A stretch of 60,223 bases of DNA from Paracoccaceae bacterium (GTDB lineage: Bacteria > Pseudomonadota > Alphaproteobacteria > Rhodobacterales > Rhodobacteraceae), in NCBI GenBank assembly GCA_028874915.1, contig JAPPHA010000109.1, forward strand, positions 1-60,223, written 5' to 3'. The position numbers and the translations under genes were made by a program. The notes under the pieces were generated by a model. The model was not told the DNA's origin, ran no database searches, and was given only the letters and a program-made list of their open reading frames with translations. Every line of letters begins with the position of its first letter. Positions within the stretch are counted from its first letter, which is position 1. Positions 38,217 through 47,884 of this stretch are shown here, one piece after another.

Positions 38217-38936
38217 ATGAAACCTCGAATTCTCGCAGTCGAGGACGACACCGCCCTCCGGAACCTGCTGGCCTACAATCTGAATCGGGAAGGGTTCGAC
38301 ACGCTCACTGCGTCGAACGGTTCAGACGCGATGGCCATGATCGAGGAGGAACAGCCTGACCTGATGATCCTGGACTGGATGCTACCGGAAGCGTCCGGGC
38401 TCGAAGTCTGCCGCTGGGTTCGCCGAAATCGGGAGACCCGTCGGCTTCCGATCATCATGCTGACGGCGAGGGGAATAGAGGCGGACCGCATTAGGGGGCT
38501 GGATACCGGGGCCGATGACTACGTCTCCAAGCCCTTCTCCATGGCCGAGCTGATTCTGCGGGTGCGGGCCGTGCTGCGTCGGACGGACGGCATTGACGCT
38601 GACGAGGATTCGCTGAGAGTTGCGGACATCGCCGTCAATCGGTCGCGCATGCGGGTCACGCGTGGGGCCCGCGTCGTTTCGCTCGGCCCGACGGAGTTCC
38701 GTCTTCTGTACTTTCTCATGCGGCGTCCGGGCCGGGTATACTCCCGCGGCGAACTTCTCGACCGGGTCTGGGGCCGCGACATCTTCGTCGAAGAGAGAAC
38801 GGTGGACGTCCATGTCGGGCGGTTACGCAAGGCTCTGAACAGGGGCACCGTACAGGATCCCATCCGAACCGTTCGCTCAGCCGGCTATGCGTTCGACGAG
38901 ACCTACGGGTCCGAGAACGACATTTCGGAGTCCTGA
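38217..38936 (+). CDS. phoB: Phosphate regulon response regulator PhoB
   Basis: A 239-residue OmpR/PhoB-type regulator. The receiver domain has the acidic pair ED-D at 9-11, the phosphoacceptor Asp53 (MILDWMLPE) and the Lys in SKPFSM; the winged-helix domain includes GPTEFRLLYFLMRRPGRVYSR and ends with the VDVHVGRLRKAL and RSAGYAF segments. It binds Pho boxes such as that at 32009-32026. Confidence 0.95.
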   Translation: MKPRILAVEDDTALRNLLAYNLNREGFDTLTASNGSDAMAMIEEEQPDLMILDWMLPEASGLEVCRWVRRNRETRRLPIIMLTARGIEADRIRGLDTGADDYVSKPFSMAELILRVRAVLRRTDGIDADEDSLRVADIAVNRSRMRVTRGARVVSLGPTEFRLLYFLMRRPGRVYSRGELLDRVWGRDIFVEERTVDVHVGRLRKALNRGTVQDPIRTVRSAGYAFDETYGSENDISES

Positions 38937-39039
38937 TCCCGGCGCAACCACTGATCCCCAACGTCCCGGGCCGTTTCTCCTGTTGTCTCTCGTGCTATAG
39001 ATTCAGACCCGACGAGAATGCAGCCGGATCGGAATCACC

Positions 39040-40428
39040 ATGACGCTCGAATCGAATGTCCCGCCGACGGACACCCTCCAGGAACTTGACGCGGCCCACC
39101 ACCTTCACCCCTTCACGGACGGCAATGCGCTCAATGCCGAGCGCGCACGGGTGATCGCTGCCGCTGACGGAGTCATGATCCGCGATGCCGAAGGCCGCGA
39201 ATTCCTCGACGCCATGGCCGGCCTCTGGTGTGTGAACATTGGATATGGACGGCGCGAACTGGCGGACGCAGCCACCCGACAGATGCGCAAGCTCCCCTAT
39301 TACAACACGTTCTTCCACACGACCCACCCGCCGGCCGTCGCTCTGTCGGCGAAGCTTGCCGAATTGGCGCCCGGCGGACTGTCCCATGTTTTTTTCGCCA
39401 GTTCAGGTTCCGAGGCCAACGACACCAATCTGCGAATCGCACGCCGGTACTGGGCGGCGAAGGGTCAACCGGGGAAGTCCGTCGTGATCTCACGGCTGAA
39501 TGCCTACCATGGGTCGACCATGGGAAGTGGCAGCCTCGGCGGCATGAGCTACATGCATGGCCAGGACGGGTTGCCGATTCCGGACATCGTCCATATCGGC
39601 CAGCCCTACTGGTACGCCGAAGGCGGGAATCTGTCTCCGGTTGATTTCGGTCTCGCGCGGGCACGGGAACTCGAGGAAACGATCGGCAAACTCGGCGAGG
39701 ACAGGGTTGCCGCCTTCATTGCCGAACCCATTCAAGGTGCGGGTGGCGTCATCATTCCGCCCGACAGTTACTGGCCGGAGATCCAACGGATCTGCGATGC
39801 CCATGACATCCTCCTGATCGCCGATGAGGTCATATGCGGTTTCGGGCGTACCGGTGAGTGGTTTGGATCGCAAAGCTACGGAATTCGCCCCGACATCATG
39901 ACTGTCGCAAAGGGTCTGAGCTCAGGATACTTGCCGATCGGAGCCTCGGTGGTCTCGAGCCAGGTCGCGGATGTGCTGAATGCATCCGGCGAGTTCAACC
40001 ACGGATACACCTACTCCGGCCACCCCGTGGCGTGCGCGGTCGCCCTCGAGAACATCCGGATCCTCGAGGAAGAAGGAATTGTCGATCATGCGAAGAATGT
40101 CGCCGGTCCCTGCCTCGCAGAGCGCTGGATGGAACTCGGGGACCATCCGTTGGTGGGAGAGGTTCGAATCCGAGGGCTGATCGGCGCCATCGAACTGTCA
40201 CCGGACCGTGCGATCCGCGCCCCGTTCGAGGGCCATTGCGGCCGGGCCGGGCGGCTCTGCCGCGAGTCCTGTTTCGAGAATCAAGTCGTGATGCGGAGCG
40301 TCTATGACACGATGGTGATATCCCCACCGCTGATCATCACCGAGGGAGAGGTCGAAATCCTGGTGTCCCGGGCGCGCTCGGCACTCGACCGGACTCTGAC
40401 CCAACTCCAGGTTGAAGGCCTCATGTGA
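39040..40428 (+). CDS. Class III aminotransferase (omega-amine or amino acid:pyruvate type)
   Basis: A 462-residue PLP enzyme with SSGSEANDTN (about 121-130) for phosphate binding, the ADEVICGFGRTG segment with the PLP aspartate, and the PLP lysine in TVAKGLSSGYLPIGA (Lys291). The opening HHLHPFTD and the overall pattern resemble aminotransferases acting on putrescine, beta-alanine or taurine with pyruvate. Which amine it uses cannot be read from the sequence. It stands alone after phoB and converges on soxG with a 23-bp gap. Confidence 0.85.
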   Translation: MTLESNVPPTDTLQELDAAHHLHPFTDGNALNAERARVIAAADGVMIRDAEGREFLDAMAGLWCVNIGYGRRELADAATRQMRKLPYYNTFFHTTHPPAVALSAKLAELAPGGLSHVFFASSGSEANDTNLRIARRYWAAKGQPGKSVVISRLNAYHGSTMGSGSLGGMSYMHGQDGLPIPDIVHIGQPYWYAEGGNLSPVDFGLARARELEETIGKLGEDRVAAFIAEPIQGAGGVIIPPDSYWPEIQRICDAHDILLIADEVICGFGRTGEWFGSQSYGIRPDIMTVAKGLSSGYLPIGASVVSSQVADVLNASGEFNHGYTYSGHPVACAVALENIRILEEEGIVDHAKNVAGPCLAERWMELGDHPLVGEVRIRGLIGAIELSPDRAIRAPFEGHCGRAGRLCRESCFENQVVMRSVYDTMVISPPLIITEGEVEILVSRARSALDRTLTQLQVEGLM

Positions 40429-40451
40429 GTCCGCCGGATCCGGGTCCGCGT

Positions 40452-41060
40452 TCAGGTGTTGCCCCCCGTGTTCAGAATTGACGTCTCGACCGCGTGAAGG
40501 AAGCTACCCGCCGACGAACTCGGTGACAGGAGCAGGAATTGTTCGGGGGATTCCCGGAGAATGATCACCGCGAGATGCTCCATGATGGTCCGGGCGGCGG
40601 TGCCGGGTGGCATCGCCGTTTCGTGCAGGTCAAGAGGGCAGAGGCGTTCGAGCGCCGGGACTGAACCCGTACCGACAAGTCTCAGAGCGACCCAGTTGTC
40701 GGTCTGGCCGGTCAGGTAACCGGCGTCTCCGATGGCGTCGGCAAGGCCGGTCCTACCGGTACCAAGCAGCGATTCGCCGGATTTTGGAATTATGATCATG
40801 CCTTGATCCGCGGCCAGCCAGACAATCCTAAGGTCGGAATCGTCGTCTCGTTCGCCTGTCGAGAATGACCCGGGCGCGGGCCAGTCCAGTCCGGATTCAG
40901 CCCTAACTTTTTCGGTCAGGCGTTCGATCTCATCCTTGGCAATCGCCACGTGGACCAGTTCGAAATCGATCACCTCGGTCAGCCGAACAGTCTGGAAGTC
41001 TTGGGTGTAGCCGCCGAGGAACGGCCGTGCCGCGAGGCCCGAATTCCGGATGTCAGCCAC
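40452..41060 (-). CDS. soxG: Sarcosine oxidase, gamma subunit
   Basis: About 202 residues, with features typical of SoxG such as LVHVAIAKDEIERL, RIVWLAADQGMII and the C-terminal half around WVALRLVGTGSVPALERLCPLDL. The frame extends upstream over soxA, but GTG 41060 is preferred: AAAGGAGA lies about 10 bases before it and it overlaps the soxA stop by 8 bp. It completes the heterotetramer with SoxA, SoxB and SoxD and is structurally related to the folate-binding GcvT-like domains. Confidence 0.85.
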   Translation of the reverse strand: MADIRNSGLAARPFLGGYTQDFQTVRLTEVIDFELVHVAIAKDEIERLTEKVRAESGLDWPAPGSFSTGERDDDSDLRIVWLAADQGMIIIPKSGESLLGTGRTGLADAIGDAGYLTGQTDNWVALRLVGTGSVPALERLCPLDLHETAMPPGTAARTIMEHLAVIILRESPEQFLLLSPSSSAGSFLHAVETSILNTGGNT

Positions 41061-44028
41061 GGAGGCGGTCTCCTTTCGGATCGAGGAAATGTGGCGAGAC
41101 AATTTCGACATCGGTGTCGCGGCCCCGGACCGCATCCCAGGCCCGAACGATCTCGCCGACCCGTTCGTGGCCGCGCTCAATGAATCCGATTCCGATGTCA
41201 TGTCCGAGGATCGGGGAGTGTGCCGCCGAGGACATCCAGCCCTGATCGTTTTCGGTGGTTGGGTCCGCGTCCCGTGCGAGGAAATGGGCCCCGGCGGCCA
41301 ACGGCGCCGCGCGGTCGACCGGAATGAAACCCATCAAACGAACGGCGTCCTTGCGGTTCAACTCGGGCCGTTTGGCCAGCGTCATGCCGATGAAGTCCTT
41401 CTTCGTCGATACCATAGCACTGAGGCCAAGGTTGAGTGCTGTCGTCTGGCCGTCGAGTTCATTCCCGGAGGCATGGCCCTTTTCGATGCGCATGACCCCG
41501 AGCGCCTCGGTACCGTAAGGCACGGCGTCGAAGGCCAGGCCCGATTGGGCGATCCGGCGAATCATGGAATCGCCGAACCGGGCCGGAACCGCCAATTCAT
41601 AGGCCAATTCCCCGGAGAAGGAGATGCGGAAGAGCCGCGCAGCACAACCGCCGCAAACGGTGAGCTCACTACAGGCCATGAAGGGGAAGGCGGCGTTGGA
41701 GATGTCATGCTGCGGGTCAATGATCGTCCGGAGCAAGTCCCTCGAATGTGGTCCGGCGACAGAAAACTGGGCCCAACCGTCCGTCACTGACACCAAATGA
41801 ACATCGAGGTCAGGCCAAAGACACTGCCGGGCGAATTCGAGCTGCCGGAACACCAGGACTGCGTTGGCGGTCGTGGTCGTCATCAGGTAGTGAGACTCGC
41901 CCAGTCTGGCGGTTGTGCCGTCATCATAGGCGATTCCGTCCTCCCGGAGCATCAGCCCGTACCGGACCCGACCGATCGGCAGCGTGGAAAAGGTTCCGGT
42001 GTAAACCCTGTCCAGAAACGTCCCGGCATCGGTTCCCTTGATGTCGATTTTGCCAAGGGTGGTCACGTCGCAGAATCCGGCCGTGTTTCGTGTCGTCCGG
42101 ACTTCGCGATCAACGGACTGCCGCCAGCCGTGTTCGCCGGGGCGCGGGAACCACTGAGCCCGCAGCCAGCTTCCGGTTTCGACAAATACGGCACCCTGTT
42201 CCTCTGCCCACCGGTGGGATGGCGTCAGCCGAACCGGCCGGAAATCCCGACCGCGGCTTCGCCCGGCGAATGCAGCGATGGCGACTGGCGTCCAGGGCGG
42301 GCGGAACACGGTGGTTCCGGTCTCCGGAATCGTCCGGCCCGAAAGCTTCGCCATCGCGGCGAGCCCGTTCACGTTGGCCGTTTTCCCTTGATCGGTCGAC
42401 ATTCCCAGCGTCGTGTAGCGTTTCAGGTGCTCGACCGACCGGTACCCTTCCCGATGTGACAGCCGCACATCCTTGTCCGTGACATCGTTCTGGAAATCGA
42501 TCCAGGCGCGTCCCCTGCTTTCGCGCACATGCCAGAAAGCGGAAATGGCCGCGGGTTCGTCGGATGCCTCAGGAACCGGGCGCCGTGACGGTGGGTACCC
42601 AAGGCTGTCGAGAACCGCGGCGGCTTGCGCCGTTCCCTCCCGAAATGCACTTCCAAGGGTGAGACTTCCGCCGGCGGCACCGGCGACCGACAGGTTCGGC
42701 GGATGCCGTTCACCGGGTACGAAGCCGGCGATATTGTCGTTCCAGACCGGCCGCCCCCCATGGTGGCTGGAGAGGTGGATCGAGGGGTTCCAGCCGCCCG
42801 AGACAGCAAGACAGTCGGCGCGGACCCGCTTGCCGCTCGCGAGGACGAGTTTGGTGATCCCCCTGCGGCCCCGGGTGTCGACAACCTCTTCGCCGGCGTG
42901 GATCGGAACACGGGCGTTGAGGTGAATGGGCGGCCCGTCGGGCAGGGAACGGGTGTCGACGACGGCTGCGATGTCAATGTCCTTGTCCTGCAGGTCGGCG
43001 GCCGTGCGCCATCCGTCGTCATTGTTGGTGAATACGGCCACCCGCTGCCCGCAGGCCACTCCGAAACGGTTGGCATAGGCGCGGACGGCGCCCGCCAGCA
43101 TGATTCCGGGACGGTCGTTGTTGGTGAAGGCGATCGGTCGTTCGATGGACCCGGAGGCGAGGATTGCCCGCTTGGTGTAGATGTGCCAGAGAATCTGCCG
43201 GGGCTGTCTTGAATCCGAGGATCCGTCTGCCAGTGGCGGCAGATGGTCACGCCGACGTTCAAGTACACCATAGATTCCGTGATCGAAGGCGCCGAAGACG
43301 GTGGTTCGGGGCATCAGGCGGACGGTTTCCATCTCCGCAAGTTCAGCAACGGTTCTGGCAGCCCATTCGTGGCCCGGCTGACCGTTGACGGCATGAGTCT
43401 CGCTGTTGAGACGGCCGCCCATCACGAAGTCCTCATCGGCCAGGATCACCCGGGCTCCGGACTCCCCGGCCGCGAGTGCCGCCGAAAGCCCTGCGGGTCC
43501 GGCACCGATCACGAGCAGGTCGCAGTGCAGAAATCCCTTGTCGTAATGATCCGGATCGGCCTCTCCGCTCAACCGGCCGAGACCGGCCGACGACCGGATC
43601 AGCGGCTCGTAGACCTTTTCCCAGAAGGACTTCGGCCACATGAAGGTCTTGTAGTAGAAGCCGGCTGTCAGAAATGGCGACAGCAGGTCATTGACGGCAA
43701 GAAGGTCGAAATCGAGAGAACCGAGATGGTTTTGGCTGGTCGCTGCGAGTCCGGCAAAGAGTTCGGTCACCGTGGCCTTCGTATTCGGCTCCAACCGGGC
43801 ACCCCGATGGAGTTGCACAAGGGCGTTCGGCTCCTCCGGTCCGGCTGACAGGATACCTCTTGGACGGTGGTACTTGAACGACCGTCCCACGAGCCGCTGA
43901 CCGTTGGCGAGAAGCGCCGACGCGAGCGTGTCACCCTGCAATCCCGACAACTCACGACCGTTGAACGAGAATCCGATCGGCTGGGTCCTGTCGACGAGAC
44001 CGCCCGGAATCCGAAACCGGCCTGTCAT
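41053..44028 (-). CDS. soxA: Sarcosine oxidase, alpha subunit
   Basis: A 991-residue flavoprotein that binds NAD and passes the methylene group of sarcosine to tetrahydrofolate. The order is as expected: a ferredoxin-like N-terminal segment (GFSFNGRELSGLQGDTLASALLANG), an NAD(P)/FAD domain with VIGAGPAGLSAALAA (about 157-171), a central linker, and a C-terminal GcvT-like folate-binding domain (from about 600, including TTLGKIDIKG and the FSGELAYEL segment). The ATGA overlap with soxD and the 8-bp overlap with soxG show coupled translation. Confidence 0.94.
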   Translation of the reverse strand: MTGRFRIPGGLVDRTQPIGFSFNGRELSGLQGDTLASALLANGQRLVGRSFKYHRPRGILSAGPEEPNALVQLHRGARLEPNTKATVTELFAGLAATSQNHLGSLDFDLLAVNDLLSPFLTAGFYYKTFMWPKSFWEKVYEPLIRSSAGLGRLSGEADPDHYDKGFLHCDLLVIGAGPAGLSAALAAGESGARVILADEDFVMGGRLNSETHAVNGQPGHEWAARTVAELAEMETVRLMPRTTVFGAFDHGIYGVLERRRDHLPPLADGSSDSRQPRQILWHIYTKRAILASGSIERPIAFTNNDRPGIMLAGAVRAYANRFGVACGQRVAVFTNNDDGWRTAADLQDKDIDIAAVVDTRSLPDGPPIHLNARVPIHAGEEVVDTRGRRGITKLVLASGKRVRADCLAVSGGWNPSIHLSSHHGGRPVWNDNIAGFVPGERHPPNLSVAGAAGGSLTLGSAFREGTAQAAAVLDSLGYPPSRRPVPEASDEPAAISAFWHVRESRGRAWIDFQNDVTDKDVRLSHREGYRSVEHLKRYTTLGMSTDQGKTANVNGLAAMAKLSGRTIPETGTTVFRPPWTPVAIAAFAGRSRGRDFRPVRLTPSHRWAEEQGAVFVETGSWLRAQWFPRPGEHGWRQSVDREVRTTRNTAGFCDVTTLGKIDIKGTDAGTFLDRVYTGTFSTLPIGRVRYGLMLREDGIAYDDGTTARLGESHYLMTTTTANAVLVFRQLEFARQCLWPDLDVHLVSVTDGWAQFSVAGPHSRDLLRTIIDPQHDISNAAFPFMACSELTVCGGCAARLFRISFSGELAYELAVPARFGDSMIRRIAQSGLAFDAVPYGTEALGVMRIEKGHASGNELDGQTTALNLGLSAMVSTKKDFIGMTLAKRPELNRKDAVRLMGFIPVDRAAPLAAGAHFLARDADPTTENDQGWMSSAAHSPILGHDIGIGFIERGHERVGEIVRAWDAVRGRDTDVEIVSPHFLDPKGDRLRG

Positions 44029-44312
44029 CGACTGCGCCCCCGGCGCCGTGCATGGTCACGCGCCAATTCCACATTCTTGATGTCATGGGTGATCGTGTCG
44101 CGGATCACAACGAGCCAGCTTCGGTCGCCCTGTTCGTGGTACCAGAGTTCACGGTATGTCCCGGCCGGATTGTCCCGAAGATAGAGGTAGTCATGGAAGG
44201 CCTCGGCTGCGTCTTTCGCCTGCCAGTCGGGCCTGTCGATCATGGCGGCGTCGCCGAGATGGACAAATTCGGCGGCGTCTCTCGGTCCGAGAAGTGGGTG
44301 ATTGATGATCAT
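44025..44312 (-). CDS. soxD: Sarcosine oxidase, delta subunit lacking the zinc cysteines
   Basis: A 95-residue SoxD. The family pattern is clear (GPRDAAEFVHLGDA, YLYLRDNPAGTYRELWYHE, WLVVIRDTITHDI), but the zinc ligands of characterised SoxD proteins are mostly absent. NHPLLG stands where CPxCG is expected, and the fourth ligand position reads Asp in YHEQGDRSW; only the histidine is kept. ATG 44312 is taken as start, with GGAG about 9 bases before it; a GTG at 44360 would add 16 residues. It sits between soxB and soxA as in other sox operons. Confidence 0.85.
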   Translation of the reverse strand: MIINHPLLGPRDAAEFVHLGDAAMIDRPDWQAKDAAEAFHDYLYLRDNPAGTYRELWYHEQGDRSWLVVIRDTITHDIKNVELARDHARRRGRSR

Positions 44313-44516
44313 CCGCAGGTCTCCATGCCTGGCCGCAAACGCCGAAATCGCGGCAACCAACGGTGGCCCAGCGACGTCCGGGCATCCCGAACGGTCGAGG
44401 CGGGCCGTTCCGTACCCGACCTGCCAGTCCGCTGAGCCTTTCTGGTCACGCGATCGACCGAATTCCGCCCGTCATCCACGTTTTTGCCTCCGTCCGCCTG
44501 CCGACGCCGTCCGGTG

Positions 44517-45767
44517 TCAATGAAGATTGGGTTGGGCGCCTTGGCCCTTTTCGTCGATCAGCTTTCCGCGGCGGAAACGGTCGAGCCGCATCTGCCGGGC
44601 CACGGGGTGGGATTCCCCTGTGGCCAGCAGGTGAGCAAAGCAGAAACCGCTCGCCGGTGTCGCCTTGAACCCCCCGTAGCACCAGCCGCCATTGAAGAAG
44701 AGACCATCGATTTCGGTCCGATCAATGAAGGCGGACCCATCCATCGACATGTCCACGAGACCGCCCCACATGCGCAGAAGCCGCGCCCGGCCGATCATCG
44801 GCATGATCGCCATGCCGCCTTCGCAGACATCTTCGACAGCGGGCAGGTTGCCGCGCTGGGCATAGCTGTTGTAGCCGTCGATGTCTCCGCCGAAGACCAG
44901 CCCACCCTTGTCAGACTGGCTGACATAGAAATGACCCGCTCCGAATGTGATGACACCCGGGAGAACCGGTTTGAGCCCCTCGGAAACGAAGGCCTGCAGA
45001 ACGTGTGACTCGATCGGGAGACGGATTCCCGCCTTCGCCATGACCCGGCTGGACGACCCGGCGACGGCGACAGCAACCGATTTGGCCCGGATCGGTCCTC
45101 GCGCCGTCTCCACACCCTTGCAGACGCCGGAATCGATCAGGAAGCCGGTGACCTCGCAGTTCTGGATGATATCGACTCCGCGCCGGTCGGCGCCCCGCGC
45201 ATATCCCCAGGCCACCGCGTCGTGACGGACCGTTCCGCCCCGAGGCTGCCACAACCCGCCCCGGATCGGGAACCGGGCGTTGTCGAAATCGAGGAACGGG
45301 CACAGTTTCCTGACGCCGGCTTCGTCGAGGAGGACCGGATCGGCCCCGGAGAGTTTCATCGCATTGCCGCGTCGCACGAACGCATCGCGTTGGGGATCCG
45401 AATGGTAGAGGTTGAGGACGCCCCGTTGAGAGACCATGGCATTGAAGTTGAAGTCCTGCTCCAGACCTTCCCACAGTTTGAGCGACAGTTCGTAGAACGG
45501 TTGATTCCCCGGGAGCATGTAGTTGGAGCGGATGATGGTGGTGTTGCGCCCGACATTGCCCGAGCCGAGCCAACCTTTTTCCAAGACCGCCACCCGCGTG
45601 ATTCCATGGTTCCTGGCGAGATAATAGGCGGTCGAGAGACCGTGGCCGCCGCCGCCGACAATGATGATGTCATAGTCTGGCCTTGGCTCAGGTTCCCGCC
45701 AGACCGGTTTCCAACCTCGGTTTCCCGTCAGGCTCTCGCGAAAAATTCTGAACGCCGAGTAAGCCAT
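44517..45767 (-). CDS. soxB: Sarcosine oxidase, beta subunit
   Basis: A 416-residue flavoprotein subunit that oxidises sarcosine. The FAD-binding DYDIIIVGGGGHGLSTAYYLA lies at about residues 31-51, and the histidine expected to hold FMN covalently is His182 in TVRHDAVAW. The C-terminal half has the MWGGLVDMSMDGSAFI and NGGWCYGGFKATP segments. Start ATG 45767 is chosen because the conserved part begins with it; ATG 45791 is an alternative. It is first in soxBDAG, with 204 bp to soxD. Confidence 0.94.
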   Translation of the reverse strand: MAYSAFRIFRESLTGNRGWKPVWREPEPRPDYDIIIVGGGGHGLSTAYYLARNHGITRVAVLEKGWLGSGNVGRNTTIIRSNYMLPGNQPFYELSLKLWEGLEQDFNFNAMVSQRGVLNLYHSDPQRDAFVRRGNAMKLSGADPVLLDEAGVRKLCPFLDFDNARFPIRGGLWQPRGGTVRHDAVAWGYARGADRRGVDIIQNCEVTGFLIDSGVCKGVETARGPIRAKSVAVAVAGSSSRVMAKAGIRLPIESHVLQAFVSEGLKPVLPGVITFGAGHFYVSQSDKGGLVFGGDIDGYNSYAQRGNLPAVEDVCEGGMAIMPMIGRARLLRMWGGLVDMSMDGSAFIDRTEIDGLFFNGGWCYGGFKATPASGFCFAHLLATGESHPVARQMRLDRFRRGKLIDEKGQGAQPNLH

Positions 45768-45907
45768 GGATGCCTGACCCTTTTTCATCACCGATCCTCG
45801 GTTCCCCGGTTTCGGTGGGGTTGGCGCAGGTTCGGACCGGTTCGGTGCCGAGTCTCAACCGAACTTTCGGAATTGACTTTCCAGAAAAAGACAGATTCAT
45901 CCAAAAA
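45768..45907. promoter_or_regulatory. Divergent soxB / GlxA-type regulator control region
   Basis: This 140-bp gap must hold the promoters for soxB (minus) and the regulator (plus). The repeat GGTTCGGACC-GGTTCGGTGCC (about 45830-45850) is a candidate binding site for the AraC-type regulator. Neither a convincing -10 nor a proven operator is visible. Confidence 0.35.
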
Positions 45908-46867
45908 ATGGACAATACGTCAACCGCACCTGGATCCTTCCAGGTTTCTATCCTGCTCTGCGACGGTTTCGCCCTGATGTCTTATGCTTCGTTCGTCGAG
46001 CCTCTGCGGGCAGCGAATCTGTTGGCCGGAACCGAAGTCTGCCGAATTCGGCATCTGAGCGAGACCGGTGCTCCGGTGCAATCGTCAGGAGCGGCCAGAG
46101 TGCCAGTCGATGCCGGTATCGGCGGACAGCTCAGGGCCGATCTTCTGGTCGTGGTCGCCGGAGGCGACCCCTTCAGTTTCGTGTCCGCGCGAACATTCGG
46201 GTGGCTTCGTCGGCTGGCGGCAACTGGGATGACGCTTGGCGGTGTGTCGGGGGGCCCCGTCGTCTTGGCCCAGGCCGGTGTGATGAAGGACCGCCGGATG
46301 ACCGTGCACTGGGAACATGCTGCGGCGCTCGCAGAAGCGGTCCCGGGACTGCTGCTTGAACGTTCGCTCTACGTGATTGACCGCGACAGGGTCACTTGCG
46401 GCGGCGGCACCGCACCGATGGACATGATGCATGACCTGATAGTCGGCCGATTTGGCGCCGGATTCGCCCGATCGGTCAGCGACTGGTTCCTGCACACGGA
46501 CGTCAGGCCATCGGCCGGACCACAACGGGCAGGACTCGTCGAAAGGGTCGGAACCACGAGTCGACCGGTCCTGGATGCGGTGGCATTGATGGAAAGTCAC
46601 CTGGCCGATCCGCTGTCGCTTGATCAACTTGCTGCCCTGGCAGGCGTCAGCGGTCGGCAGCTTTCCCGTCTGTTTCGCCAGCACCTTGGTGTTACCGTGA
46701 TGGCGCGGTACCGGCATCTCCGCTTGGAAAAGGCGCGTCAACTGTTGCGGCAGTCCGCTCTCAGCATGACCGAAATCGCGCTTGCAACCGGGTTTGCGGG
46801 GTCGTCGCATTTTTCCAGCGCGTTTCACGAAGCCTACGGTGAACCCCCGGGCCGACTGCGACGGTAA
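45908..46867 (+). CDS. GlxA/GbdR-like transcriptional regulator (DJ-1/PfpI plus AraC domains)
   Basis: A 319-residue regulator with an N-terminal class I amidotransferase-like domain (VSILLCDGFALMSYASFVEPLRAAN; a GGVSGGPVVLAQAG nucleophile-elbow region with Ser in place of Cys) and a C-terminal AraC domain with two helix-turn-helix units (LDQLAALAGVSGRQLSRLFRQHLG and MTEIALATGFAGSSHFSSAFHEAYG). In Pseudomonas, GbdR of this family activates sarcosine and glycine betaine genes. Its position divergent from soxB suggests the same role; that is inference. Confidence 0.88.
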   Translation: MDNTSTAPGSFQVSILLCDGFALMSYASFVEPLRAANLLAGTEVCRIRHLSETGAPVQSSGAARVPVDAGIGGQLRADLLVVVAGGDPFSFVSARTFGWLRRLAATGMTLGGVSGGPVVLAQAGVMKDRRMTVHWEHAAALAEAVPGLLLERSLYVIDRDRVTCGGGTAPMDMMHDLIVGRFGAGFARSVSDWFLHTDVRPSAGPQRAGLVERVGTTSRPVLDAVALMESHLADPLSLDQLAALAGVSGRQLSRLFRQHLGVTVMARYRHLRLEKARQLLRQSALSMTEIALATGFAGSSHFSSAFHEAYGEPPGRLRR

Positions 46868-47884
46868 GTAACGGTGACAATGTGAAGAAATCAACGTCAC
46901 GTGTGCCAAACGAACGACCCGGCGAGCCAGGGCAGGTGGGCGTCGTCATGTGAACAGCGCTCATGGCTCCGAATTGCCCAACAGTTTCCGTTTGGGCCGG
47001 CGACAGGGAATCTCGGCTTTGGAAGTCAGGTTCCGGCGGGACATTTCTCGGATTCCTTGGGTTTCTGTTTGTACGCGGGAATCGGAGGGTGGCGTCGCGT
47101 TTGAAGCATGTTCACAGGGCCGAATTGCTGAGGCCGGGATTTGATGTGGCGTCAACGTAAGGTTCGGCGATCTCCGGACAGCCGCGACACGCTTCCCGGC
47201 CGCCAGGTCGCGGTCACGTCTAAGCCCCAGACTTGGCAATCGGGATCGACGATCTGGTGCAGCCGGGGAACGGTCGAGGCGGTTACACGCATCCCCGCGA
47301 CCCGTGCTGTTTTGCGGGCAGGTCGGAGTTGGTTTCTGCCAACGGTGCCAGCGAGGCCGTTTGCCTGGTTTTCGCAGCTTTGGTATGGTCGGATCGAAGC
47401 ACTCAAAATGGTCAGGCGGTTACTTCCACGGGTCGACTCGCGTTGCAGACTTGCGGCGAGGGCCTGCGCCGGATGGACAACGCATGCGAGCGGAAACGAC
47501 AGCGGATGACGACATATTCGGGCCCCTGCCGACAGTTTTGCATTTCCGGGAATTCCAGGCAGCCTGCTTCTCTGCGATGAACCGTCGGTGCGGGTTGGAC
47601 GGCCGAGGTGGCGCGCCAACCCGAGGCCGGTTGGTGTACGCTTCAGTGTTTTCTCTGTTCCGTGACCACAGGGCTGGCCCGTTCCGCGGCATCGGAATCT
47701 CTGGTCCCGGCTTTCCCCTCGAACCCATCGGAATCCATGTCGGGAACCACGAAGCCGGCGGTCGTCAGGGCAGGCCTGCTACGGACAAAGCCCGTGACGG
47801 CCCTTTCAGTTGCAATTCGTGTGCCGGAGTATCTTCATCAATCGCCGCGAGTTGGCGTCCCGGGCCAACGCCGGGTGGCCGAAA
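46868..47884. other. Long stretch without a recognisable gene (about 1 kb)
   Basis: Short open frames on both strands (longest near 47152-47619 minus and 47304-47888 plus) encode no motif I recognise, and none has a convincing ribosome binding site. No IS ends, tRNA fold or tandem repeat stands out. The right end must contain the promoter of the RND operon. It may be a decayed gene. Confidence 0.5.

Noticed and set aside
45873-45901. TTGACT promoter for the GlxA-type regulator
   Set aside because: With a 17-base spacer the -10 reads TTCATC and lies only seven bases before the start codon; too weak to call.
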